From: Pollenia angustigena
Taxonomy: Eukaryota > Arthropoda > Insecta > Diptera > Polleniidae
Length of the DNA: 64,000 nt
Assembly (NCBI GenBank): GCA_930367215.1
Contig: OV884057.1
Span: 250,630,830-250,694,829 of the forward strand
Direction of reading: 5' to 3'
This document shows positions 39,568 through 49,219 of this stretch, piece by piece. The notes beneath the pieces are model-generated. The model was not told the origin of the DNA and did no database searches. It saw only the letters and a program-made list of their open reading frames with translations. The translations under genes were made by a program, and so were the position numbers. The stretch's first letter is position 1; each line of letters begins with the position of its first letter.

Positions 39568-40422
39568 GGGTGATTTTTTAAGAGCTATAGGAAAGTTAAA
39601 AAAACATATAAAATTCAGAAAAATTCATGAAATCGTTATTTAAATCGATAGTACGGTCCATATAATTTAATGTTTGAAGATTATTTCATGCAAATGTTGA
39701 CCGTAACTGCGCCTCAAATGGTCCATTCGCTTAGTCCAATTTTGGCATACTCTTTCCAACATTTCGGCCGGTAGCTCATGAATAAATGCTTCAATTGAAG
39801 TAGGCATGTGTGTTTAGACATGAGCTTTAACAAAGCCCCACAAAAAATAATCTAAAGGCGTTTAATCGCAAGATCTAGGCGGCCAATTGAACGGTCCCGA
39901 ACGTGAAATAAAATGTTTACCGAACTCGCCTCTCAATAAGTCCATTGTTAAGCGTGCTGTGTGACTTGTGGCACCGTCTTGTTGAATCCACATGTCATGC
40001 AAGTCAAGCTCTTGCATTTTGGACAAAAAAAGTTGGATATCATCTCACGGTAGCACAGTTACGTTACGATTTGCATCATCTTTGAAGAAGTACGGTCCAA
40101 TGATGCCACCAGCCCATAAACCGCACCAAACTGTGACTTTTTCTGGACGCATTGTTAGCTATTGCAATGCTTCTGGCTGATCTTCACTCTAGCCAAAAAT
40201 GAGCTGACCATAAATTGGAGAAAGCGCGCGATGAACTTTCTTAACAGAGCACGCATTTTGATAATAAAATTCAATAATTTGCAAGCGTTGTTCGTTTGTA
40301 ATACGATTCATGGTTAAATTATGGACCAAACTGAAGATGTTTGACAGTGAAACAAAACACAAAACGTGCGTCAGCTGTTTAAACCAGTGTTGCCAAAAAG
40401 ATAATAGCTTAAAAAATCACCC
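39568..40422 (-). mobile_element. Internally deleted Tc1/mariner-type transposon
   Basis: GGGTGATTTTTTAAGAGCTAT and ATAGCTTAAAAAATCACCC form near-perfect terminal repeats (39568 and ending 40422). Between them the minus strand carries a transposase gene with its middle deleted (39667-40311). The length (855 bp) is well below the ~1.3 kb expected for a full element. Confidence 0.85.
39667..40311 (-). pseudogene. Tc1/mariner transposase, internal deletion and stops
   Basis: From ATG at 40311 the product starts MNRITNEQRLQIIEFYYQNA. At about residue 40 it jumps to SEDQPEALQ, so the DNA-binding region and first catalytic part are deleted. It continues with MRPEKVTVWCGLWAGGIIGP, MWIQQDGATSHTARLTMDLL (Q-DGA, around the second catalytic Asp), FNWPPRSCD, TPLDYFLWG and MPTSIEAFIHELPAEMLERV. 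It ends near HLHEIIFKH at 39667. Stops occur at the deletion joint and in or beside SCD*TPLDY, so the gene is dead. These motifs are typical of the Tc1/mariner superfamily. The exact catalytic-spacing subgroup cannot be settled after the deletion. Confidence 0.88.
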
Positions 40423-40719
40423 GACATATATATATTTCTTATCGTATAGTATTAATATTAAGATTTTTTCCGCATATGAATATTTTTGCATTTGACTCTG
40501 TCTGTTTAATGTTTTACGATTTAACTAAAAATGTTGGTGGCGGTAGGGGCTGAATGGAGGAAGTAAGAAGCAGTAGAAGTAGTTGTTCCTGTAGTTTACA
40601 AAAATATCAACAACACACATATTGTTGAAATTTCTACAATATGTGTGTTAAAGGAGAAAATTGTCAATTGGATAATTTACTATTTCAATTGCAGCAATAC
40701 AGATCCAAAAAAAAGTTTA

Positions 40720-41186
40720 CAGGGTGGCTCATAAAAACCGAAGGGGTCTATAGTTCTTTAGTTAATTTTTCCATTCACTTTTTATTAATAGAAAGTTAAA
40801 TGAATTTACATGAAAATAATGTCTTCTTTTAAAATTTCTAGAGCTATAGCTTGGATTTGTTATTAAATATTATTTTCCAGTTTTGATAGGCTCTGTGGCT
40901 TAATCACGTATAAAAAACGTTCAAAGAAAAAAAGTCGGTGGCGCTCCAATTCGACAAATGCCACGGCCATTAACGCCTTTTAAAATTATCAGATAAAACA
41001 ATTTAGCGTTGGTACTCAAAATAAAATTTAAAATTTAAAACTAAAATTAAATTTAAAATCAGTTCGTTGTTCCTTTTTATTTTTAGTTGTATATTTTTTT
41101 AAAATCTGGGATATTATAAGAAAATCATATTTAAAAAATGAAGTTATAAACTATTTAAGCCTTTTCGTTTCATCTGAACCACCCTG
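40720..41186. mobile_element. Tc1/mariner-type MITE with TA target duplication
   Basis: CAGGGTGGCTCATAAAAACC and TTCATCTGAACCACCCTG form imperfect terminal repeats flanked by TA (40718-40719, 41187-41188). It is 467 bp with no gene. The preceding 40423-40717 shows a short inverted pair around ACACATATTGTTGAAATTTC only. Confidence 0.7.
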
Positions 41187-41210
41187 TATATGGCTGTTAA
41201 ATATTCAGAT

Positions 41211-42852
41211 CAGGGATGATAAATGAGAAAATCCATATCGTACCAACAAACTATTAAAATCGTACTTTTTCGGCTCCAATAGTACTAAATCATTTTTTTT
41301 ATACATTTTTTTTTTTAAACAAAAATTTAATACAACAAAAACAGAAGGAACTTAAAATTCATTTGTACAGTCAATAATTGTATTTTTCACACAGACACGG
41401 TCGGCAATTCACATGTATACAACAACTTAGTTCGGGCCACTCCATAGTCTCACGAGGCAGTCAATAATCGTATTTTTTACACAGACACGGTCGGCAATTC
41501 ATATGTATACAACAACTTTGTTTGTTGCTTGGTTATCACTGATGTAAAGTATAGATAGCAAAAAAAAATTATCACTTATTATGCATAATGGGTGGGTAAA
41601 ATTTTTTCGTGTCAAAAATATGTACATCGCGATTCTTGTTCTATAAGTCGTTCCAAAAAACTTTACCAAAGAATACATAGGTCAAAAAAGAATATCGAGG
41701 CCCAGATTTTTCAAAATAGTTTATTTTTTAAAATATTAAAGAATGGACACAAACAAATTGTATTTGGTCTAGCCAGACCTGTATAATGCGGTATTAAGGG
41801 TCGAGATATCCATTTATTTTTATTTTTGATTGCCGCCAGAGAGCGTTTTCGTACACTTTTTATGGAAAATAAATTAGTGAATGTTTTAACGCTGGTTAAG
41901 ATGAACTAAACTTAAATTTATATGTTGTTTAAACGCAACAACTGTAAATCAGTGTCCCATATATTATATGTAGTTAAAAAAATAACAGGTGGCAGCACTA
42001 CGATAAATCATGTCAAATTCATATGGTCTGTATTGTTAGTTTAAGCGCACAATTTCATGCGTTTAAAGATGGTTTATATTTTTACTGTTTTATAGATTTG
42101 TTTAAACCAAAAAGATAGTTTAACTAGCTCTGATTTATCAGTCCTAGAATTTATCGTCTTTTTTGTGGAAAGTTTACGAATATTTTTTAAAATGCAATCT
42201 TTAATTATAATCTATAATCTATAATAATTATAATCTTCGGATTGCGTTTTCAAATTTATTGTGTTTACATATTTCAATATGTACTGCAGGAATAGGAAAA
42301 GAGTAGAAAGTCTGAATATAAAAAAATTTAATTAATCGCTTGTAAAATCTCCTTCAAACTAATTTGGAGTAAAATAAAAATGTAGTGGGTTCCCACTGTT
42401 CCAAAATTTTGTTGATTACTTCTTGACGTGACAATCATCTTTTCGACGAATATTTGAAAATATTATGAGTTCGTTCCAAAATAATCTTGAATTGAAACGA
42501 AGTCGTCTCTTCTAATAAGTAGAACTTTTGCAGAAGTGGTTTCCTATATCTTTAAAAAACTTGTCAATATCATCAGAAAATACACGCTCATATGCTGCCG
42601 CTGATACTTAATTTCGAATGTGGTAAAAGCAATCGTTCAATGAGCAAGTGCAAAAATCTATTCAAAATAGCTGAGTTCAGTGTTTGGTGCAAATGGTCTT
42701 GCAATAGAGCAAATGCAAAATATCATTTTATATCAATTATAAATATATAGGTTTGAAAAATTTGAAAATAGTACCAAATTGGTCACGGGGGTACTAACGT
42801 ACTTTTTAGCTTTGAATTGTACCAAAAAAAAGTACCAACTTTATCAACCCTG
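41211..42852. mobile_element. Non-autonomous hAT element
   Basis: Ends CAGGGATGATAA and TTATCAACCCTG are inverted, and the perfect 8-bp duplication ATTCAGAT flanks them (41203-41210, 42853-42860). GTACTTTTT and GTACCAA motifs repeat near both ends. A ~88-bp period tandem duplication (CACAGACACGGTCGGCAATT) lies at about 41370-41520. No transposase ORF was recognised in 1.64 kb. Confidence 0.87.
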
Positions 42853-42860
42853 ATTCAGAT

Positions 42861-43232
42861 TATTATAATGCAGAGAAAATCAGTGTGTGTGTTTTCTGGA
42901 AAGAGGCATTGATTATATTAAAGTAATATATTTATATAGGTTTTGCGTATTATTAAAGTGCAAATGTATCTATGTATTTATTTATGTAAGAGGTTAGGCT
43001 GAATAGTTCCTTCTTAACTTTAGAATCGAAACTTTTAGGAAAAGTTTTCATATGGTATGTTGAAATTTTGGAAAATAAATTAAAGAATAAAATTCAAATT
43101 TCTACCATCGCTTTAATCCGAACTAAGAAAATAATTTTACAGATATTTAATCAAGTTGGAATTTCGATTCAATACGTCTGGTGGATTTCAACATGATATA
43201 GAAAGACCAGTCGGCAGGCCAAACTTCGTCAC
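42861..43232. other. No gene recognised
   Basis: AT-rich spacer between elements with no repeat or ORF that I can support. Confidence 0.5.
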
Positions 43233-43235
43233 TTA

Positions 43236-44158
43236 TGGCCGATTTCACCAATTCTATTTAAATCCCAGTAAAAACTTCGCTTACTTTTTCAAAACGAATA
43301 GCTTCTTTCACTCATTATAAAGTAGCTTTCGATTATAACTACTTAAACAACAACTTCTATTACTTCTTTTTTCTGGATTGATGTACACCCAGAGAAAAAA
43401 TATGTTTAAATATGGTCACCTTCAACAAAACTATTTTTAAAGAAAAATTTAAACATATTTTGTTTAATTTAACCTTATTACTGTCACAATAAGTCCCCCA
43501 TCAAGAAGCCACAACCATATTATGGTTGCCTCCAAACATGATATGGTTAATAATAACTAAAATATGTTTAGCACTTATAATAGCATGGTTAGTTTTCAAC
43601 CATAGCATGTGCTCTTATAAAAGAGTAAAATACTATTATTAATTTAAAAACATATTATTGTCATATTAAACCATAACATGTTTAGAGGCAACCATAAAAT
43701 GGTTGTGGCTTCTTGATTTAGGACTAATTTAACCATCATATAGTTGTCGGTGACAGTAATATGGTTAAATTTAACCATAAGATGGTTGTCGGTGACAGTA
43801 ATATGGTTAAATTAAACAAAATATGTTAAAATGCTTCTTTAAAAATAGTTTTGTTGGAGTTGACCATATTTAAACACATTTTTTCTCTGCGTGTGGGTAA
43901 AAAAAATAATGACTTACTTTTGAATGTGTACATTTTGGGACATCCCTTGTGAAATTAATTGGTTCTTTCAGTAGAATTGTAAGTAGTGCTCTTATGTTTT
44001 TCTGATTACTCAACACATTATTTGGTAGGCGAAGTTTTTACTGGGATATCAATTAAAAAAAAAAAAACATAGTTTTTCATATAATTTTATTTTTATTTAC
44101 CATGAAAAACGAATTTTTAACATAAATTGATTTTGAAATAAATTGGTGAAATCGGCCA
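43236..44158. mobile_element. Harbinger-type element with TTA target duplication
   Basis: Ends TGGCCGATTTCACCAATT and AATTGGTGAAATCGGCCA are perfect inverted repeats flanked by TTA (43233-43235, 44159-44161). Further in, CCCAGTAAAAACTTCGC and GCGAAGTTTTTACTGGG also pair. Another element (43386-43893) is nested in the middle. It is non-coding. Confidence 0.88.
43386..43893. mobile_element. TIR element of the CACGCAGAGAAAAA family, copy 1
   Basis: CACCCAGAGAAAAAATATG and ACATTTTTTCTCTGCGTG form the ends, extended by AACAAAACTATTTTTAAAGA and its partner. The interior is built of TATGGTTG / AACCATA motifs in both orientations, including GGTTGTCGGTGACAGTAATA twice in tandem (about 43744 and 43786). 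It lies within the Harbinger-type element. The second copy at 56034-57290 has clear TA flanks. Confidence 0.75.
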
Positions 44159-44161
44159 TTA

Positions 44162-45206
44162 GCCGCGATTTAGGCTCAACCCACAGGCTTTACGTGAACT
44201 TCGATTTCTCTTTGTCAATAACCAGTCAAAAATCTAAAATACGGGATGCTAATAAAACTTGTAGTGCCAGTCATTTATATCTGGTCCTCTTCGTTCCTCC
44301 AATTCTAAATCCTATATAATCCTAAGGTACTTTTTACACCTTTCTTTAAGGGTAGTTACATCTCAAGATGGCGATGCTACCTTAAGACGTTTAAAAAACA
44401 TCTGGGAGAAATTTTCGAAAAGGGTCACAAAAAGGGCATTTTTTAGAAACAAGAGGAAAGGGTCAATTGTTTTAGAAGCAGTATTTCCCATTTAAATGAA
44501 AATAATAAGAACAAGGTTTTTATAAACAAACAAACAAAAAATATTTATTTCACGTAGGAAGTGTTAAAAAAACTTAATTTTTTTATGAAATGCCCTGTCC
44601 TGTTTTTAACACCTGACAAAAATTTTGTTTTTTATCATTATAACTCATTTTTTAATGCTTTTTATGTTATTTTCTGATATTTTCATTTTTAACCCATTTA
44701 AAATAAATTTTAGAGTTTGTTTCCAATTTTGCAATTGTTCGCGAATTTTAGCCATGTTCGCGATTGAAGCGATTTTTTCCTGTAAGCTTTCTGATTCTTT
44801 AAAGCTTTTACGATTTTTAATAAATAGTATAAGACTTTGGTATCATACCGCTGTTACCAAATATTTGGGAGTTTCGGCTAATTTAGCAATGTTTACCGAA
44901 TTTGTGCATTCCTGTTTGATTTAGGGACTTTTAATAAAATTTATGGTGCTATTTTTGCAAACATTTCCGAGTTTTTAAATTTTTGCGTAGCCTTGTTGCT
45001 CTTTGAGGCAATCGTCGCCGTTTTAAAAATAGCCTCATACATAAATAAATACCTAAACCGAAGTCACCTATTTTACAGGGCACTCTCAACACTGTCGATT
45101 TTAAAGGGGGCCATTATTAAGGGTGAATTTTTAGAATAAAACATGCTACCCATTTTAAAGCAACGAACACCAAATTGCATTTTTTTAACTATAATATCAG
45201 ATTTTC

Positions 45207-45237
<31 letters not shown>

Positions 45238-45436
45238 AAATGAGTTACATATGTTAGCTATAAGGGAAATTGTAGATACTTTAATTTGAACTTTTCAATC
45301 GGAAATCTAATTTAGTTAAAAGTCCTAAAAAATCTTTTAGCACAAACTTTTTACGAATACTGACTACTTTTTAGGAATGTGCGTTCTATACTTTGTTGCT
45401 TCTACTTTGAGTCTGTTCCAAAAAACTTGTAATTTT
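44162..45436. other. No gene recognised
   Basis: AT-rich sequence. A 99-codon plus-strand ORF (44625-44924) is F/L/I-rich with no motif and is probably chance. A poly-A run spans about 45202-45236. 45437-45650 has TAACTACCGTTACTTT and AAAGTAACGACCGTTACTTT, a possible small TIR pair. Confidence 0.45.
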
Positions 45437-45953
45437 TTATAATGTAACTACCGTTACTTTAAAAAATAAAATTTTTTTTGGCAACTAATTTCTTGGGTTT
45501 GAAAATAAATCCATTTCTTTAACAAAACATTTCAAAGAATTTAATCAGATATTTAACTTGACATATCCTGTGCAAAATTTTACAAAACATGATGTTTGTT
45601 TCTGACATTTGAAAACAGCACATTTATAAAGTAACGACCGTTACTTTGGAAACACCCAAATATCAATCATATTTTGTTTATGTATATAAAAAGTATTATA
45701 TGTTTAAAATAAGCCAAGTCGGTCCATTACTTTCCCTCGAAATTTTGCTTTTGCGGATACATTTTTTAGGGAAGAGACAAACGATTTCGAGGACAATTTT
45801 CACAATAGGGATAAATAAAAAAATTTAAGCTGCCTTGTTTTTAAAGATATCTTTTTTTCTAATAAACAAACATATACAAATATTTTAAACTTTCTTATTT
45901 CGAAGACTAAGGGGCTAATAGTGTAAAACGAAACGCAACGCCAACAATTTCAT

Positions 45954-46135
45954 TGAAAGCAAAAACAAAATCAAAAGTATTTTTTAAATTTGTTGTTTCT
46001 TTCTACAGAAATTCATTTTGTTTTATCAATTTCCAACTCCACAAAATATGAAGTGTTTGAAATTTAAAAATTTAATATGAATTTCTATAGAAAGAAACAA
46101 CAAAATTATAAAATATGTTTGATTTTGTTTTTGCT
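45954..46135. repeat. ~180-bp foldback
   Basis: GAAAGCAAAAACAAAATCAA and its inverted partner at about 46115-46134 bound it. TTGTTGTTTCTTTCTACAGA and TCTATAGAAAGAAACAACAA pair inside. It is a compact hairpin MITE with no coding content. Confidence 0.75.
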
Positions 46136-46555
46136 TTCGTCACTTTTTTAGAAAAAATCATTAAATCGTCACTTTGCTAATTTCGGAACAAAAAATTGTC
46201 AAAATGACGATAACTCGTCAAATCTGGCAGCCCCGTTTTTATTATATTTATTTCTTTTGTTGACGTTTCGCTTTTATTTGACACTTAATTACTGAAAATA
46301 TTCCAGTCAAAACAGAATCTGTGTTGTCTGTTTTCGCATTCAAATACAGAAACACTTTTTTCTCATAAATCGAGAAACTATGGAATTTTTTGTTTCACAC
46401 TTCATGTGCGAAATTTTACGATGCGGGAAATACAGAAACGAGCTACAGTGTTCGAAAATAAAACCGAACACAATGAAATTTTTAGTTAAAAACTAAACGG
46501 AATTAAATGTTCTCATCTTTTGTTGAGTTGGATAAAAACAGTATTATTTTTGTGT
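46136..46555. other. No gene recognised
   Basis: No ORF or repeat boundary that I can support. Composition is slightly less AT-rich than the surroundings. Confidence 0.45.
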
Positions 46556-46563
46556 TCGAAAGA

Positions 46564-47551
46564 CAGAGTTCCCAGTTTTATTTTAAGCCTTATCCCCAAT
46601 TTGAGATTTTTTTCATTCCCAAAAATCCCCAAAATAGCCATTTTCTTATCCCCAAAAATCCCAAATTTGCTTAAAAATAAAATACATAATATTATGTCAA
46701 TGGAAAATTATGCATACATCCATTTATTTAAATAAATCCATTTTTTTGAGTTCTACATATCTATGTACAAGGGTAACGTAAAAACGCAAAAGAAAAATAA
46801 TAATGCGTCAATACATATTTATAATTTCCAAAACTAGGTCTGTGTTCATACGGCTCATGTCTTATTGACAAGATTGCTACTTTATAGGCGAGAGGGACGA
46901 GGCGAAAAGAAACGAGTACACAGATGCATGTACTGTCTTTACGATTTGCTTTCTTATTTGTTGTTTAATTTTGTTTTTGTTTTCAATATCAAATAAAACA
47001 AAATAAAAAACATGTCGTCAACATGACATGATTCATATAAGACATGAGCCGTATGAACTCAGACTAGGGAATCATAATCTTCTAATTCATTTTTGCAATT
47101 TTGTGTTACATGTTGTTTGTTTAAAAATTGCATTTGAGATTATTGAATAAATTTGTCACAGCAAGCTGCATAATTTTAAAGTGTGTATTTATTCTAAGAA
47201 GAGCTCCTAATAACTCATATTGCATTCTGTTGCAAATATTGATTTTGGTTGTATTTGTTACAGAAAAAAGCTAGTTCAACAGAAGTAACGCTAGTTGACA
47301 CAACAAAACTATTCAACAAGTTCTTTAAATAGTTATAAACCGCAAAAAAGACTAAAATTTGTACCCACATCTTGACCAAATCGGTCTTGCCATTGCAAAA
47401 ATGAAATTTATAATAATATATTATCCCCAAAAATCCCCAGCGAAAAAAGTGCTTTTCCCCAAAAAATACCCTGAGGATTTTCACGAAATTTTTATCCCCA
47501 ATTACAAAAAATCCCCAATTTGGGGATAAATCCCCAAAACTGGGAACCCTG
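46564..47551. mobile_element. hAT element (CAGAGTTCCCAG) with nested TIR element
   Basis: CAGAGTTCCCAGTTTT and AAAACTGGGAACCCTG form the ends. The perfect 8-bp duplication TCGAAAGA flanks them (46556-46563, 47552-47559). Multiple CCCCAAAAATCCCC / TTATCCCCAA motifs fill both subterminal regions. The TIR element at 46840-47062 is inside. A 116-codon minus-strand ORF at the right end is made of terminal repeat and is not a gene. Confidence 0.88.
46840..47062. mobile_element. TIR element CTGNGTTCATACGGCTCATG, copy 1
   Basis: CTGTGTTCATACGGCTCATG and CATGAGCCGTATGAACTCAG form the ends. CTAGG occurs on both sides at the junctions (46834-46838 and about 47064-47068). It has the same family structure as 57550-57948, with the interior (ATAGGCGAGAGGGACGAGG, ATGCATGTACTG) in the opposite orientation. 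Confidence 0.75.
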
Positions 47552-47559
47552 TCGAAAGA

Positions 47560-48142
47560 TAACAAACAGGGAAACTCTATTTTTTTAATAATGTTCTACA
47601 CAAACAAAATAAGCGTTTGAGTTTTCCACAAGTCTACCGAACCGAACACTAACGAGCGATATTAAGTGTTTATTTTCAAACACTGATTTAAACTTAAAAA
47701 GGTCAAGCTACTCTTAAAAGACTTAAGCAGAATTTTTTTCTGGTAATCTGTCGAAGAAATTTCATATATTCGCTCCTTAAGACAGCCGTTCTTCGATTAT
47801 CTTAAAGCAGTATTTTTAAATTTTTTAAATAATTTTCAAATTACCTTCGTAAATACAGTATGCAGTATACGTATGTATAAGTTTGTTTATTTAAAATTAA
47901 TGTTATTAAAAAGAGATTTTTTTCCGTATTGCAATAAATTTCGGCATATTTTATAGAAAACGGATTTTATGGAGGTTTTTCGTTGTTTTTTTTTTCATAA
48001 AAAACATTATGTTTTAATGCTTTAATGTTTTTAAAAATCACATGATTTACAAAAAAGCATAAAATTGTACAAAATGGAAATTTTAATTTTAATTTAAAGT
48101 TTAAGTTTTTTTTTTTTTTTGTATTATAAGAAAACGAAATAT
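47560..48142. other. No gene recognised
   Basis: AT-rich sequence with a T run at about 48107-48120. No ORF or repeat boundary that I can support. Confidence 0.5.
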
Positions 48143-48145
48143 TAA

Positions 48146-48261
48146 CCCCAAATTTCACCAAGTTCAGTTAATTCTAACTATTACTTTAACTTCCAGTTAA
48201 CAATATGTTTTGACAGCTATAACTGATAGTTAATTATAACTGAACTTTGTGAAATTGGGGG
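48146..48261. mobile_element. Tiny Harbinger-type MITE with TAA target duplication
   Basis: CCCCAAATTTCACCAAGTTC and GAACTTTGTGAAATTGGGGG form the ends, flanked by TAA (48143-48145, 48262-48264). It is 116 bp. The arms pair almost throughout, with TAACTAT / ATAGTTA near the centre. Confidence 0.8.
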
Positions 48262-48675
48262 TAAGTCTTAAGGTTTAATTTTGCAAAATCAAAAATTTTC
48301 ACATATTAGAATAAGCGAAAAATTACGATAACAACCAGATTGTAGAGTAATTAGGCTGATAAAAATCCAATTATATTTCAAATCAGGGATGAAGGATCCA
48401 ATTCTTTCGAAAAGTTTGTTTTATACCCTTAACCATAAGTAGAAAGGACATAAGCTTGTCATTTTCTTTCTAATTTTACAATATTGATCTAAAATCCTAT
48501 AAAGCATATGGGCATTTCCCCAGGATGGTCTACCAGGATGAAAAAAGAAAATGTTGATCATCTTCGTCTTTAATTATCTATTGTTATAAAAAAAATCTAT
48601 GTTTTTGTAACAGAATGGCTTCATAGCATATTTATTTATTTATTTATTTATTTGTCGTTCCATACACAAGACTAA

Positions 48676-49015
48676 TGGCCATTTTCTCATTAGGCAATTA
48701 TCTTTTTTCCCAACGAAAAACTGCACATTAAAGAAATTTGGTTTTCTCAATGTCTCATTTGCTTCGATTTTATCGCAAAGCTAACCGGCACTCATCTGCC
48801 AATTATCTATTTTCCTTTTATTTAACGTACAGATAAATTCAATCAGCTGACTCCCAACTTTTACATGTATTTTGAGTGGCGTTGCCAGCTGAAAACAATG
48901 TTTTTTGTCGGTATATTGAGAAACCCAAAATCGTTAACGGACAGTTTATCGGTCCAATAAATTTATGTTGACATTAAGTAACAGGCAGTTTGTCGATACA
49001 TTGAGAAAATGGCCA
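48676..49015. mobile_element. Harbinger-type MITE in the LINE-B 3' UTR, TAA duplication
   Basis: TGGCCATTTTCTCATTAGGC and TACATTGAGAAAATGGCCA form the ends, flanked by TAA (48673-48675, 49016-49018). It is 340 bp and non-coding. AACTGCAC / GGCAGTTT motifs recur inside. It inserted after LINE-B. Confidence 0.85.
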
Positions 49016-49219
49016 TAAGAGTCTCATATTGCAGTACGGAACTAATTTTTTGCAAAATGTTGTAATGTTAAAACTTAAAACTATTTACAAAATCATCAAT
49101 ATATATGTATTAAAGAATTAGATTATAAAAAATAAATTAATTAATAATAATAATCAAAAGTAATTATTTTATTAAAATCAAATAGTATTTTATTAAAATC
49201 AAATAGTAATTATTGTTAA

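Noticed and set aside
44625..44924. 99-codon plus-strand ORF as a membrane protein gene
   Set aside because: The hydrophobicity is explained by T-rich sequence. No start context, homologous motif or neighbouring exon is seen.
47215..47565. 116-codon minus-strand ORF
   Set aside because: It lies across the right terminal repeat and target duplication of a hAT, so it is not a conserved gene.
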